NCBI RefSeq assembly: GCF_021735925.1 | Contig: NZ_WMEA01000001.1 | Location: 533,501 to 597,500 of the forward strand | DNA length: 64,000 nt | Source of the DNA: Loktanella sp. M215 | Lineage (GTDB): Bacteria > Pseudomonadota > Alphaproteobacteria > Rhodobacterales > Rhodobacteraceae | Direction of reading: 5' to 3' | Notes under the pieces: generated by a model | Databases searched by the model: none | What the model was told of the DNA's origin: nothing | Seen by the model: only the letters and a program-made list of their open reading frames with translations | Made by a program: the position numbers and the translations under genes | In this document: positions 51,402 through 61,222 of the stretch, one piece after another | Position numbering within the stretch: the first letter of the stretch is position 1 | Layout: each line of letters opens with the position of its first letter

Positions 51402-52327
51402 TCCCTGCGATACGCGTGACCGGGGCCGCCATTCTGGCGGCCCTTTGCATGTCCGGTGCCGCGCGCGCGGATATCGCCGCCATCACCTCTCAGACGGCCG
51501 GCATGCTGACGTTGATCGACACGGATACGGGCGCCATCCTGACCATCACCCCCCTGCCCGGCAACCCCGCCGCCGTCGCCATCGACGCCGCGCGCGGTCG
51601 CATCATGGCCGTCGCGGTGGACACGGGCTTGCTGCACGTCTTCGACATGACGGGGCGGCCCCTGGCACAGCATAAGATCGCAGGCGCGCCCTTCGGCCTC
51701 GCGATCCGGCCAGAGACTGGTACGGCGCTTGTCACCGACCAGACCGGAACCTTGAGGGAAATCAACCCCGAAACCGGCGCCGAGGTCGCGTCATGGCCTG
51801 TCGGCGCGCTGCCGTCCGGCGTTGCAGCAGCGCCCGGCCTGATCGTGACAGCCGATCGTGACGCCGATGCGGTGACAGTGATCCAGGGCGATGAGGCGAC
51901 GACATGGCCCGTCGGCCAGCATCCCTTTGGCGTCACGCTCCACGACGGTCTGATCTTTACCGCGGATGTGCTCGACGACACGGTCAGCGTGCTCGATCCG
52001 GTCAGCGGTACGATTCTGGCCACAATCGCCACCGGCGAACGGCCCTATGCCGTCGCTTTTGCGGCGGGGCATGGCTATGTCACCAACCAATACGACAGCA
52101 CCGTCACCGTCTTCGATGCCGCGCGTTTTGCCGTGACCGGCACCGTGGACGTCGGCGACTACCCCGAAGGGATCGCCGCCACCGCGGACGGGTCGCGCAT
52201 CGTGGTCGCGAACTGGTTTTCGGATACGGTCAGCCTGATTGACACAGCGACGTTGCAGGTCGTGGCAGAGGTCGACGTCCCCGCAGGCCCTCGGGCCTTC
52301 GGCACCTTCACGGCACCGAAGCCCTAG
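51398..52327 (+). CDS. Secreted YVTN beta-propeller protein next to mxaD
   Basis: The 309-residue protein starts with GTG inside the mxaD stop, has a signal peptide (AAILAALCMSGAARADI) and propeller blades such as LIDTDTGAILTITPLPGNPA, HGYVTNQYDSTVTVFDAARF and RIVVANWFSDTVSLIDTATL. It is a second propeller paralogue beside the PQQ-associated one. It may bind redox protein partners; function unknown. Its stop codon shares four bases (CTAG) with the xoxJ stop on the other strand. Confidence 0.78.
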   Translation: MIPAIRVTGAAILAALCMSGAARADIAAITSQTAGMLTLIDTDTGAILTITPLPGNPAAVAIDAARGRIMAVAVDTGLLHVFDMTGRPLAQHKIAGAPFGLAIRPETGTALVTDQTGTLREINPETGAEVASWPVGALPSGVAAAPGLIVTADRDADAVTVIQGDEATTWPVGQHPFGVTLHDGLIFTADVLDDTVSVLDPVSGTILATIATGERPYAVAFAAGHGYVTNQYDSTVTVFDAARFAVTGTVDVGDYPEGIAATADGSRIVVANWFSDTVSLIDTATLQVVAEVDVPAGPRAFGTFTAPKP

Positions 52328-53133
52328 TTTTCGGGCTTCAGCGCGGTGCCGTAATCGTCGACAAGCGGCACGCCCGCGTCCCGCAGGATCGCGTCGATCC
52401 CGTCCTGATTGCGGCGGATCTGGCTGTTCAACTCGCGCTTCCAGTTATCCTCGCCAGCGCGCACACCCATCGTGATGCGATAGAAAAGGCGCGGCGTCGC
52501 GGCCTCTGCCAGTAGCGGAATGACCTTCAGGTCGGGAAATGCTTTGGCCTTCGGCCCGCCGATCGGCCCCCACAGCAGGGCGGCGTCCGTCGTCCCATCC
52601 TCCACATCGCGGAGCATATCGCCGGCAGGATCCTCGACCCGGCGGTCGGTCATCAGGTTGTAGGGCTTGGCGTTCTTCATCAACCCCAGACGCGCCACAT
52701 GGGTCGTCGGCGGCGCACCGGCCACCACGCCGATCTTGGCATCCTTCAGCGCGGGATCCGAAAGTTGCGTCACACCGGCCAACGGCCCGTCCGCCTTGAC
52801 CACCAGCACGTGGGTCGAGGTGTAATAATGATTGGTGTTCAGCACCATTTCGTCGCCCTGGGCATAGCCGATGACGACGTCACATCTTCCAGCACTCAGC
52901 GTCTGGCGGATGAAGCCGTTGACCTGCGGAAACCACGTGTAGGCGACGGGCACGTCAAGTTGCGCCGCGATCAGCTCCGCGATCTTGTTCTCGAACCCGC
53001 TGCCGTCCTCTGCCGACAGCGGCAGGTTTGCCGGATCCGCGCAGACCCGCAACTGCGTGCGGTCCACCAGATCCGCGACCTGTGCGCTGGCGGGGACCGC
53101 CGCACACAGGATCATGGCAAGCGCCAGGCGCAT
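52324..53133 (-). CDS. xoxJ: XoxJ, periplasmic binding-like protein
   Basis: A 269-residue protein with signal peptide (RLALAMILCAAVPASAQ) and a family 3 solute-binding fold (LRVCADPANLPLSAEDGSGF, FENKIAELIAAQLDVPVAYT, TLSAGRCDVVIGYAQGDEMV), as in MxaJ and XoxJ. XoxJ is thought to bind a partly folded XoxF and aid activation. It follows xoxG with a 1-base-level overlap (ATG inside the xoxG stop). Start at 53133 (MRLALAM). Confidence 0.92.
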   Translation of the reverse strand: MRLALAMILCAAVPASAQVADLVDRTQLRVCADPANLPLSAEDGSGFENKIAELIAAQLDVPVAYTWFPQVNGFIRQTLSAGRCDVVIGYAQGDEMVLNTNHYYTSTHVLVVKADGPLAGVTQLSDPALKDAKIGVVAGAPPTTHVARLGLMKNAKPYNLMTDRRVEDPAGDMLRDVEDGTTDAALLWGPIGGPKAKAFPDLKVIPLLAEAATPRLFYRITMGVRAGEDNWKRELNSQIRRNQDGIDAILRDAGVPLVDDYGTALKPEN

Positions 53134-53735
53134 CAGAAGCCCATGCAAGAGGCTTCGGCCGCGTCATAGGCGTCGGTCTTCGCTTCCTTCTTGGCCGGAC
53201 GGCCACGCGGGATCGCCTCGGTCCCACGGGCCCGCAGGTAGGTGTAGATGTCATCGAGGTAGCACATCACGTTCGGGTTTGCGCCGAAGGACGGCATCAC
53301 CTGATTCTGCGCCTGACCGACTTCCTGCTTGCCACCGGCGACGATGCCGACAAAGTCGTAGTAGTCGATCCGCATGACCGAATTTTTCAACGCCGGCGCA
53401 TAGCTCGACCCTTCGCCGTCGGGACCGTGGCAGACGTGGCATTCGGCATGATAGCGACGGAACCCGGAAAATGTCGGCCAATCGACGGTGCCGTCCGCAG
53501 CAATCGCGAAGGTCGGGACGTCTTCGGCGTTGAAGTTGCGAATACCGTCGTTGTGGTCCACAGCAGTGTCGGTCAGTGCCGCGTTGTCGGTCGCGCCGTC
53601 AGCGCTGGCGGCAGCCGCCATGTCAGCAGCGGGTGCCGCGTCTGTCGCCGCCGCATCGGTCGTCGCTGTATCCTGTGCAAAGGCGCCACTCGCCACCATC
53701 ATCGCAAGCGCTGCGCTGGTCACAAAACGATTCAT
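53133..53735 (-). CDS. xoxG: XoxG, c-type cytochrome electron acceptor of XoxF
   Basis: The 200-residue protein has a signal peptide (FVTSAALAMMVASGAFAQ), an Ala/Asp-rich linker, one heme site CHVCH and a methionine ligand candidate in NQVMPSFGANP. The YDFVGIVAGGKQEVG stretch between them is typical of XoxG/MxaG cytochromes. It takes electrons from XoxF in the periplasm. Start at 53735 (MNRFVTS) follows GGGAGGAG. A strong hairpin separates it from xoxF. The low-complexity N-terminal linker (about residues 22-55) is longer than in many homologues. Confidence 0.93.
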   Translation of the reverse strand: MNRFVTSAALAMMVASGAFAQDTATTDAAATDAAPAADMAAAASADGATDNAALTDTAVDHNDGIRNFNAEDVPTFAIAADGTVDWPTFSGFRRYHAECHVCHGPDGEGSSYAPALKNSVMRIDYYDFVGIVAGGKQEVGQAQNQVMPSFGANPNVMCYLDDIYTYLRARGTEAIPRGRPAKKEAKTDAYDAAEASCMGF

Positions 53736-53840
53736 TGTTACTCCTCCCATAGAGTGTTGGTGTCAGCGTATCCCGCGGCATACTGGGCGCAAATCAAACT
53801 TAAGTTGCGGTTGTACGATTCTGTGCTGTGCAGACAGCAA

Positions 53841-53868
53841 CGCCGCCCCCGATCACCCGGGGGCGGCG
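53841..53868 (-). terminator. Hairpin between xoxF and xoxG
   Basis: A perfect 11-bp G+C-only stem (53841-53851 with 53858-53868) with 6-base loop lies 21 bases after the xoxF stop. No U-run follows, so it probably attenuates read-through or stabilises xoxF mRNA, leaving lower xoxG-xoxJ expression. Confidence 0.65.
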
Positions 53869-53888
53869 CCATCATTCAGTGCAGTCGC

Positions 53889-55694
53889 TTACTCGGGGAC
53901 AGCGAAGACCGTCAGCTGGCCACCCAGAGCGGTGTAATCGGACAGTGCCGCATAACCACCCACGGCACCCAGACCGTCGTTGGCATTCGACAGACCGGCC
54001 GCGAGGCCGATGCCAGCCCAGCCGCCGATGCCCGAGAGGACGCCGACATACTGCTTGCCCGCATTTTCGTAGGTGAAGACGTTGCCGATGATGCCCGACG
54101 GCGTCTTGAACTTGTAGAGCTCTTCACCCGTCTCGGCGTCGACGGCCTTCAGATAGCCTTCCAGCGTGCCGTAGAACACGACGCCGCCAGCGGTCGCCAT
54201 CGCACCGGACCAGACAGAGAACTGCTCTGGCAGGGACCACTTGATCTCGCCCTTGGTGGCGTCCCAGGCGATGAAGTTACCCATGCCGCCGTGGCTGTCG
54301 GGTGCCGGGAACATGGACAGGGTCGCACCGACGTAGGGCTGGCCTGCGGCATAGCTCACGCGGAAGGGCTCGTAGTCCATGCAGACGTGGTTGGTCGGCA
54401 CGTAGAACAGTCCGGTATCGGGCGAATAGGCCGCCGGCTGCTGGTCTTTGGACCCCAGTGCCGCCGGGCAGACGCCGGTGGTGTTGGTGTCTTCGCCGTT
54501 CTGCTCGGTCGAATATTCAGCCACGACCAAGGGGCGTCCGTAGGTTTCAGAGTCCTTGTTCATGTCGACTTCGGTCGCCCAGTTGACTTGCGGGTCGTAC
54601 TTCTCGGCCACCAGCAATTCACCGGTTTCACGGTCCAGCGTGTAGCCAAAGCCGTTCCGGTCGAAGTTGACCAGCACCTTGCGCATCGTGCCGTCGATCT
54701 CCTGATCGGCCAAGATGTTCTCGTTCACACCGTCAAAGTCCCACTCGTCGTGCGGTGTCTTCTGGTAGAACCATTTCGCCATGCCTGTGTCGGGGTCGCG
54801 GGCCATGATGGTCATCGACCACTTGTTGTCGCCCGGACGCTGGGACGGGTTCCAGGTCGAGGGGTTGCCGGTGCCGTAGTAGATCAGGTTCAGCTCGGGG
54901 TCGTAGGTCGTCCAGCCCCAGGTCGTGCCGCCACCGATTTGCCACTGGTCACCTTCCCAGGTGTTCAGCGAGGAGTCTTTTCCGATCGGCTTGCCCAGAA
55001 CCATGGTGTTTTCCGGGTCGACCAGCATGTCTTCGTCCGGCCCGGTGGAGTAGGCGCGCCATGCCATGGACCCGTCGGCGATATTGTAGGCGGTCAGGTG
55101 ACCGCGCACACCGTATTCACCACCCGAGATGCCGACGAGGACCTTGTCCTTGACGATCGTGACGGTCGCGGTGTTGGTTTCGCCCTTCGCCGGGTCACCG
55201 TTCTGGACGGACCATTTCACTTCGCCGGTCTTCGCATCCAGCGCGACCACCGTGGTGTCGGCCTGGTGCAGGAAGACCATGCCGTCGGCATAGGCCACGC
55301 CGCGGTTGACCGTGTCGCAGCACATCACGCCGATAACGTCGGGGTTCTGCTGCGGCTGGTACTTCCACAGGATCTTGCCTTCATCGTTCAGATCGAGGGC
55401 ATAGACCGTGTTCGGGAACGGCGTGTGGACGTACATCACGTTATCCACGACCAGGGGCGAGCCTTCGTGGCCACGCAGCACGCCGGTCGAGAAGGTCCAA
55501 GCGACCTGCAGATCACCGACGTTTTCCTTGTTGATCTTGTCCAGCTTGGAGTAGCGGGAGCCGTCATACTGGCCCAGCTGCATGCCCCACTGACCGGGGT
55601 CGTTGGCGATCGCTGTCACGGAGTCATTGGCGAAGACAGGAGCCGCCGTCGTCATCAACAGGCCAGCGGCCATGCTCATCATTACCGATTTCAT
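53889..55694 (-). CDS. xoxF: XoxF, lanthanide-dependent methanol dehydrogenase
   Basis: A PQQ enzyme oxidising methanol (and possibly formaldehyde) in the periplasm with lanthanide at the active site. The 601-residue protein has a signal peptide ([17 protein letters not shown]), vicinal cysteines in [10 protein letters not shown] forming the active-site disulfide, a [19 protein letters not shown] stretch, and [12 protein letters not shown] with Asp321 and the additional Asp323 (longer-start numbering) diagnostic of lanthanide enzymes. Eight W-motif blades are seen. ATG at 55694 is preferred to 55700 because GGGAGGA then lies at proper distance. Expected to be strongly expressed. Confidence 0.97.
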   Translation of the reverse strand: MKSVMMSMAAGLLMTTAAPVFANDSVTAIANDPGQWGMQLGQYDGSRYSKLDKINKENVGDLQVAWTFSTGVLRGHEGSPLVVDNVMYVHTPFPNTVYALDLNDEGKILWKYQPQQNPDVIGVMCCDTVNRGVAYADGMVFLHQADTTVVALDAKTGEVKWSVQNGDPAKGETNTATVTIVKDKVLVGISGGEYGVRGHLTAYNIADGSMAWRAYSTGPDEDMLVDPENTMVLGKPIGKDSSLNTWEGDQWQIGGGTTWGWTTYDPELNLIYYGTGNPSTWNPSQRPGDNKWSMTIMARDPDTGMAKWFYQKTPHDEWDFDGVNENILADQEIDGTMRKVLVNFDRNGFGYTLDRETGELLVAEKYDPQVNWATEVDMNKDSETYGRPLVVAEYSTEQNGEDTNTTGVCPAALGSKDQQPAAYSPDTGLFYVPTNHVCMDYEPFRVSYAAGQPYVGATLSMFPAPDSHGGMGNFIAWDATKGEIKWSLPEQFSVWSGAMATAGGVVFYGTLEGYLKAVDAETGEELYKFKTPSGIIGNVFTYENAGKQYVGVLSGIGGWAGIGLAAGLSNANDGLGAVGGYAALSDYTALGGQLTVFAVPE

Positions 55695-56068
55695 TGTCAT
55701 CCTCCCAGATGCGTCAGGCTTACGAATACGGTGGATGCAACGGGGTGCAGCTGCCCCTCCTCGGGCGGTTGCGATAGCCTGTCGCGTCCATATCCTGATC
55801 TCATGAAGCGTCCCCGCAGCCGTCCTGTCAACGCGAACAAGGGCTTTTCAACCTATAGTATGATTTGGATGGGTGGCGAGGGATACCGATGGGGCCGGGC
55901 CTGCGGACGGTCACCTTGTCTGCCTGCAAAATGGCCCGCCCCAAGCATAACCGTCCCGGCGATTTTTCAGCGAAAAATCAGGTGGCCGCCCCTGCCGAAG
56001 GACGCGCATGCGAACGGCCCGGTCGCTATGACCGGGCCGTCGGGATGGGCCGCTTGGAGCGCGTCGGC
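55695..56068. other. xoxF upstream region
   Basis: No gene is seen. It holds the xoxF ribosome-binding site and leader, presumably the xoxF promoter, and at its right edge the terminator of adhC. No clear promoter could be assigned by eye. Confidence 0.5.
56014..56040 (-). terminator. Hairpin terminator after adhC
   Basis: A perfect 11-bp stem (56014-56024 with 56030-56040) and 5-base loop about 28 bases beyond the adhC stop. No strong U-run. Confidence 0.65.
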
Positions 56069-57181
56069 TCAGTAGATGACGACGCCGCGGATGCTTTCGC
56101 CGCTGTGCATCAGATCAAACCCCTTGTTGATGTCGTCGAGCGGCATCGTGTGGGTGATCATCGGGTCGATCTCGATCTTGCCCTGCATGTACCAGTCCAC
56201 GATCTTGGGCACATCCGTCCGGCCGCGCGCACCGCCGAAGGCCGTGCCGCGCCAGCTGCGTCCCGTAACCAGCTGAAACGGCCGGGTGCTGATCTCGGCG
56301 CCGGCGGGGGCCACGCCGATGATGATGCTCTCGCCCCAGCCCTTGTGCGCCGATTCGAGCGCTGTGCGCATGACCTGCACGTTGCCCGTGGCGTCGAATG
56401 TATAATCCGCGCCGCCGCCCGTCAGCTCGACCAGGTGGCCGACGAGGTCGCCCTTCACCTCTTTGGGGTTCACGAAATCCGTCATGCCGAAGCGTTTGCC
56501 CATCGCAACCTTGTCGGGGTTGATGTCGACGCCGACGATCTGCGACGCCCCCGCCATCCGCAGGCCCTGGATCACGTTCAGACCGATGCCGCCCAGACCG
56601 AAGACGATCGCGCGCGACCCGTATTCCACCTTGGCGGTGTTGATCACCGCACCGATGCCCGTCGTCACACCGCAGCCGATGTAGCAGACCTTGTCGAAGG
56701 GCGCGTCGTCGCGGATCTTGGCCAGGCTGATTTCGGGCAGGACCGTGTGATTGGCGAAGGTGGAACAGCCCATGTAATGCAGGATCGGCGTGCCATCGAG
56801 CATGCTGAACCGGCTGGTCCCGTCCGGCATCACGCCCGCGCCTTGGGTCGTGCGGATCTTCTGGCAGAGGTTCGTCTTGGGGTTCAGGCAATACTCGCAC
56901 TCGCGGCATTCGGGCGTGTAGAGCGGGATCACGTGGTCGCCGGGCTTGAGGCTGGTCACCCCCTCGCCCACCTCCAGCACGACGCCGGCGCCTTCATGGC
57001 CCAGGATCGCGGGGAAGGCACCTTCGGGATCGTCGCCCGACAGAGTGAAGGCGTCGGTGTGGCACAGGCCGGTCGCCTTGATCTCGACCAGCACCTCGCC
57101 GGCCTTCGGCCCCTCCAGGTTCACCTCCATCACTTCAAGCGGATGTCCGGCCTTCAGGGCCACGGCTGCACGGGTTCGCAT
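56069..57181 (-). CDS. adhC: S-(hydroxymethyl)glutathione dehydrogenase (class III alcohol dehydrogenase)
   Basis: It oxidises S-hydroxymethylglutathione to S-formylglutathione with NAD in the cytoplasm, the main formaldehyde oxidation step in such bacteria. The 370-residue enzyme has catalytic zinc ligands in [12 protein letters not shown] and GHEGAGVV, four structural-zinc cysteines in [15 protein letters not shown], and the NAD-binding [13 protein letters not shown]. Length and the [17 protein letters not shown] stretch identify class III. AAGGA precedes the ATG. Gfa is encoded upstream on the same strand but each gene has its own hairpin terminator. Confidence 0.96.
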   Translation of the reverse strand: MRTRAAVALKAGHPLEVMEVNLEGPKAGEVLVEIKATGLCHTDAFTLSGDDPEGAFPAILGHEGAGVVLEVGEGVTSLKPGDHVIPLYTPECRECEYCLNPKTNLCQKIRTTQGAGVMPDGTSRFSMLDGTPILHYMGCSTFANHTVLPEISLAKIRDDAPFDKVCYIGCGVTTGIGAVINTAKVEYGSRAIVFGLGGIGLNVIQGLRMAGASQIVGVDINPDKVAMGKRFGMTDFVNPKEVKGDLVGHLVELTGGGADYTFDATGNVQVMRTALESAHKGWGESIIIGVAPAGAEISTRPFQLVTGRSWRGTAFGGARGRTDVPKIVDWYMQGKIEIDPMITHTMPLDDINKGFDLMHSGESIRGVVIY

Positions 57182-57235
57182 GTCTATATCCTTCTTAAGC
57201 GGCCCAAGGCCGCGCGTCTTTCGTCAAGATGTGAG

Positions 57236-57261
57236 GCGTCCGCGCAGAAAAGCGCGGACGC
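57236..57261 (-). terminator. Hairpin terminator after gfa
   Basis: A perfect 10-bp stem (57236-57245 with 57252-57261) with AGAAAA loop just downstream of gfa and before adhC, so the two genes may be separate transcripts or attenuated. Confidence 0.65.
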
Positions 57262-57275
57262 GTGCGATCAGGCCG

Positions 57276-57848
57276 TCAGGACGCCTTTTTTTTGGCAACG
57301 AAAGTTGCGATGGCGTCCATGAGAGCCGGGGACAGGGCGTCGTAGGGCGGCAGACCCAGCTCGTTCAGGCGGGCGCGGACATCGCCCATCTTGTCGGGGC
57401 TCACGCCGCCTTCGATCGCAGACGACACGAAGGCCGCGAACTGCGGCTCTGACCAGCCGGACTCGCCCGACAGTTCCGTGTGCACGAAGTCGAGGCCGTG
57501 GAACGGATGCTCTTTTTCAATACGGCCATACATGTGGGTGCCGCATGCCTTGCAGGCGTGGCGCAGGATGGTGGCATCCTTGTTCACCACTTCCAGCTTT
57601 TCCGGGTGCGCCGTGACCTCGACAGCATTGCGGTCGACGACGGCCACCTGGCTGAAGTCAGCGCCTTCGGGCTTCCAGCACTGCGTGCAACCGCAGATGT
57701 GATTGTGTGCGGTCTGGGCACTGATCTTGACCTCGACCTTGTCGGTCGCGCATTTGCAGGTCAGCGTTCCGCCGGAAAAGCCGGGCTTTTCGTCGTGCTT
57801 GACGCCATTGTCCACCGCCGGGTGAATCTTTACGTTTTCATAGGTCAT
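57276..57848 (-). CDS. gfa: S-(hydroxymethyl)glutathione synthase Gfa
   Basis: Gfa (glutathione-dependent formaldehyde-activating enzyme) assists the formation of S-hydroxymethylglutathione. The 190-residue protein has the zinc-binding cysteines of the family in [23 protein letters not shown] and [11 protein letters not shown], and the family length and ends. GGGGGAG precedes the ATG. It feeds the downstream dehydrogenase AdhC in cytosolic formaldehyde oxidation. Confidence 0.94.
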   Translation of the reverse strand: MTYENVKIHPAVDNGVKHDEKPGFSGGTLTCKCATDKVEVKISAQTAHNHICGCTQCWKPEGADFSQVAVVDRNAVEVTAHPEKLEVVNKDATILRHACKACGTHMYGRIEKEHPFHGLDFVHTELSGESGWSEPQFAAFVSSAIEGGVSPDKMGDVRARLNELGLPPYDALSPALMDAIATFVAKKKAS

Positions 57849-58007
57849 TGCAGGTCTCCCCCTGTGAATGTCAGGTGACTATCGGACGATCACCGCCCTG
57901 TGACAATTCAACCTAAAAGGGGATGGGTGCCGGACGGACCGTCCCATCCCATTGTCATCCGGCGGGGAGGTGACCACACTGAGCGCGATCACTTCCAAAG
58001 GACCACC

Positions 58008-60116
58008 ATGTCACGTTCTTTCCCGGCCCTGCCCGACGCCCCCTCCGCCGCACGCCACCCGCGCGTCACGACGGTCCACGGCGTCGACCTGCACGACGAC
58101 TACGGCTGGCTGCGCGCCGACAACTGGCAAGAGGCGATGCGCGCGCCCGACCGGTTGCCCGCCGATATCGCCGCCTATCTGACGGCGGAAAATGCCTATT
58201 ACGACGCCGCAATGGCCGATACGACCGATCTGCAGACGCGGCTGGTCGCCGAAATGCGGGCGCGTATCAAGGAGGACGACAGCAGCGTGCCGCGCCAGAA
58301 CGGCCCCTACGCCTATGGCGTGCGTTACGACGATGGTGCGGAATATCCGGTATTCATCCGCACCCCCCGCGACGGCGGCCCGTCCGCGGTGATGCTGGAC
58401 GTCAACGTCGCCGCCGCCACCGAGGACTACTTTCAACTCGGGACGACTCAGGTCAGCCCAGACCACCGCACGCTGGCCTGGGCCGCCGATGTGAACGGGT
58501 CGGAGTTCCATCGCCTGACCTTTCGCGACCTGACCACGGGCACCGATCTGGACTATCATATTCCCGACGTAGGATCTGTCGCCTGGGCCGATGCACGGAC
58601 ACTGTTCTATGTCCGCGTCGATGCACGCCACCACCCAAACCGGGCTTACCGTCACACCCTCGGAACCGATCCGGCCACCGATGCGCTGGTCTACACGGAA
58701 ACCGACACGCGGTATCATGTGAGCGTCCATCGCCTGCGGTCCGGCGCCTTTATCGCGATCTCGACCGGCATGAATGACGAGAACGAGATCAGCGTGATTC
58801 CGACCGCTGACCCGACCGCCGCCCCGCGCATGGTCGAGCCGCGGACGACCGCGCTGGAATACGATATCGAACATCAGGGCGACGCCTTCCTGATCCTGAC
58901 GAACGCCGATGGCGCGCAGGATTTCAAGGTGATGACGACACCCGTCGCCACCCCGTCACGCGACCACTGGACCGACCTGATCCCGCACGAGGACGGGCGC
59001 ATGATCGTGGGCCTCGCGGCCTACAAGGACTGGACGATCTGGACAGAGCGGCGCAATGCCCTGCCGCGGATCTGCTACGTGCGGGTGGACGAGCCGATCA
59101 GCGCCGCGCGCAGCATCGGGTTCGATGAGCAGGCCTTCAGCCTCGGCAGCGATCCCAGTCCGGAATACGACACCGGCAACTTTCGCTTTACCTATTCCTC
59201 GCCAACCACGCCGACGCAGGTTTTTGATTACGACCTCGCCTCGGGCACGCGGACGCTGCGCAAGACGGTCGAGATTCCCTCGGGCCACGATCCGGCCGAC
59301 TATGTCACGATCCGCACGACAGCCCCGTCCCACGACGGCGCGCAGGTGCCGGTGACTATCCTGTATCACAAGGACACCGCGCTGGACGGCACAGCACCTT
59401 GCCTGCTTTATGGCTACGGGTCCTACGGCGCCAGCATGCCCGCGTCCTTTTCGGCCAACCGCCTGTCGCTGGTGAATCGCGGTTTCGTCTACGCCATCGC
59501 CCACGTGCGGGGAGGAGAGGAGCTTGGCCGCAACTGGTACGAGGCGGCAAAGTTCGCGTCCAAGCCCAACACCTTTCACGATTTCATCGCCGTGGCGCTT
59601 CAACTGATCGCAGACGGCTACACGGACAGGGGCCGGATCGTCATCCAAGGCGGCTCTGCGGGCGGACTGCTGGTGGGTGCCGCGCTGAACATGGCGCCGG
59701 ACCTCTGGGCCGGGGCGATCGCCGATGTGCCCTTCGTGGATGTGCTGACGACGATTCTCGACGATACCCTGCCGCTGACACCGGGCGAGTGGTCGCAATG
59801 GGGCAATCCGATCGAAAGCAGGCAGGCGTTTGACGATATCCGCGGCTATTCGCCTTACGATAACGTGACCGCCCGGGCCTATCCGCCGATCCTTGTCACT
59901 GCCGGAGTGTCCGATCCGCGCGTCACCTACTGGGAACCCGCCAAGTGGGTCGCCCGCCTGCGCCGCCTCAAGACCGACGACAACATCCTGATGTTACGCA
60001 CGAACATGACCTCTGGCCACTTCGGAAAGTCCGGCCGCTTTGCCGCACTTGAGGATGCGGCACGATCCTATGCTTTCGCGCTAAAGGTCACTGGCGCCGA
60101 CCTCTCTTCCACGTGA
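58008..60116 (+). CDS. S9 family oligopeptidase (oligopeptidase B-like)
   Basis: The 702-residue protein has an N-terminal beta-propeller (ARHPRVTTVHGVDLHDDYGW, RTLAWAADVNGSEFHRLTFR) and a C-terminal alpha/beta hydrolase with Ser in IQGGSAGGLLVG, Asp in VTAGVSDPRVTYWEP and His in TSGHFGKSGRF, the S9 catalytic triad. Such enzymes cleave short peptides in the cytoplasm. AAAGGACC precedes the ATG. It ends 80 bases before pqqA on the same strand, which suggests it could help process the PqqA peptide, as some S9 peptidases linked to pqq operons are proposed to do. No M16 PqqF gene is in the window. Confidence 0.9.
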   Translation: MSRSFPALPDAPSAARHPRVTTVHGVDLHDDYGWLRADNWQEAMRAPDRLPADIAAYLTAENAYYDAAMADTTDLQTRLVAEMRARIKEDDSSVPRQNGPYAYGVRYDDGAEYPVFIRTPRDGGPSAVMLDVNVAAATEDYFQLGTTQVSPDHRTLAWAADVNGSEFHRLTFRDLTTGTDLDYHIPDVGSVAWADARTLFYVRVDARHHPNRAYRHTLGTDPATDALVYTETDTRYHVSVHRLRSGAFIAISTGMNDENEISVIPTADPTAAPRMVEPRTTALEYDIEHQGDAFLILTNADGAQDFKVMTTPVATPSRDHWTDLIPHEDGRMIVGLAAYKDWTIWTERRNALPRICYVRVDEPISAARSIGFDEQAFSLGSDPSPEYDTGNFRFTYSSPTTPTQVFDYDLASGTRTLRKTVEIPSGHDPADYVTIRTTAPSHDGAQVPVTILYHKDTALDGTAPCLLYGYGSYGASMPASFSANRLSLVNRGFVYAIAHVRGGEELGRNWYEAAKFASKPNTFHDFIAVALQLIADGYTDRGRIVIQGGSAGGLLVGAALNMAPDLWAGAIADVPFVDVLTTILDDTLPLTPGEWSQWGNPIESRQAFDDIRGYSPYDNVTARAYPPILVTAGVSDPRVTYWEPAKWVARLRRLKTDDNILMLRTNMTSGHFGKSGRFAALEDAARSYAFALKVTGADLSST

Positions 60117-60195
60117 TCTGCGACATAAGTATGATAGACGCTGACCCGGCACCTACCGATAGTCGTTTGATACGCAACCCATTGGGAGGACCATC

Positions 60196-60297
60196 ATGGC
60201 CTGGACGAAACCGATCATCCGCGAAATCGAATGCGGCATGGAAATCAACATGTACGGCCCGGACGGCGAAGAAGACGCCGGCGGCGTGCTGTTCTAG
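60196..60297 (+). CDS. pqqA: PqqA, PQQ precursor peptide
   Basis: PqqA supplies the Glu and Tyr that become PQQ. The 33-residue peptide starts MAWTKPIIREIECGMEINMY; Glu16 and Tyr20 are in the conserved E-x-x-x-Y spacing that PqqE crosslinks. After the tyrosine it has an unusual acidic tail with GPDGEEDAGG, longer than in many PqqA peptides. It has a strong GGGAGGA ribosome-binding site. The gene is too short for many callers. It is the first gene of pqqABCDE, 29 bases before pqqB. Confidence 0.96.
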   Translation: MAWTKPIIREIECGMEINMYGPDGEEDAGGVLF

Positions 60298-60325
60298 AAA
60301 TTTCATGTGCGCGGGGGGCCGCTGA

Positions 60326-61222
60326 ATGACCTTTCGCGCACATATTCTGGGGGCCGCCGCTGGCGGTGGATTGCCCCAATGGAATTGCGGTTGCGAAAAC
60401 TGTAATCTGGCGCGACGCGGAGAAATCCCGGCGCAGTCCCAATCTTCCGTCGCCTTCACGGCAAATGGCAGCGACTGGGCGATCCTGAACGCCTCACCCG
60501 ATATCCGTGACCAGCTGGCCCGCACGCCTGCGCTGCATCCTACGGATCTGCGCAGCTTGCCTGTGCAGTCCGTCTTGGTGACGAACGGCGACATCGACCA
60601 TGTCGCGGGCCTTCTGACCTTGCGGGAACAGCAGCCCTTCACACTTTTCGCCACCGCCGACATTCATCGCACGCTGGCCGACAACCCGATCTTTGCCGCC
60701 CTGAATCCCGCCGTGGTGACGCGGCAGACCATTGCCTTGGGCAAGCCGGTCGAGATCGCGACAGGTCTGACGGCGACGCTCTTCGCGGTGCCCGGCAAGG
60801 TGCCGCTCTATCTTGAAGGGGCGACGGTTCAGACCGACCTTATGGGCGAACAGACCGTGGGGGTGCATCTGCAGGCAGACGGCAAGGATGCCTATTATAT
60901 CCCCGGCTGTGCCGCCTTTCCCGGCGACCTGCGCGACAGGCTGGCGGGGGCCGCGGCGGTGTTCTTCGACGGCACGCTGTGGCAGGATGACGAAATGGTC
61001 ACGGCGGGGCTGTCCCAGAAGACCGGCAAGCGCATGGGGCACATGTCGATGTCGGGGCCTTACGGGTCGATGGCCGCCTTCGACGGGCTGGATGCGGGTC
61101 GCCGCGTCTATGTCCACATGAACAACACGAACCCGGTCCTAAGACCGGCCTCGGACCAGCGTCGTATCGCGGAACAGGCCGGATGGACGATCGGGCAGGA
61201 CGGGATGGAGATCGACATATGA
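60326..61222 (+). CDS. pqqB: PqqB, metallo-beta-lactamase fold oxidoreductase
   Basis: PqqB is an iron-dependent hydroxylase-like enzyme acting on the tyrosine-derived intermediate in PQQ synthesis. The 298-residue protein starts MTFRAHILGAAAGGGLPQWN with CGCENC, and has NGDIDHVAGLL, GYVHMNN-like VYVHMNNTNP and the family end. Typical length. It overlaps pqqC by 4 bases. Confidence 0.96.
   Translation: MTFRAHILGAAAGGGLPQWNCGCENCNLARRGEIPAQSQSSVAFTANGSDWAILNASPDIRDQLARTPALHPTDLRSLPVQSVLVTNGDIDHVAGLLTLREQQPFTLFATADIHRTLADNPIFAALNPAVVTRQTIALGKPVEIATGLTATLFAVPGKVPLYLEGATVQTDLMGEQTVGVHLQADGKDAYYIPGCAAFPGDLRDRLAGAAAVFFDGTLWQDDEMVTAGLSQKTGKRMGHMSMSGPYGSMAAFDGLDAGRRVYVHMNNTNPVLRPASDQRRIAEQAGWTIGQDGMEIDI

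Noticed and set aside
53028..56075. A 1,015-codon open frame on the plus strand opposite xoxF, xoxG and xoxJ
   Set aside because: It is the antisense shadow of strongly supported genes in G+C-rich DNA; no domain or ribosome-binding site.
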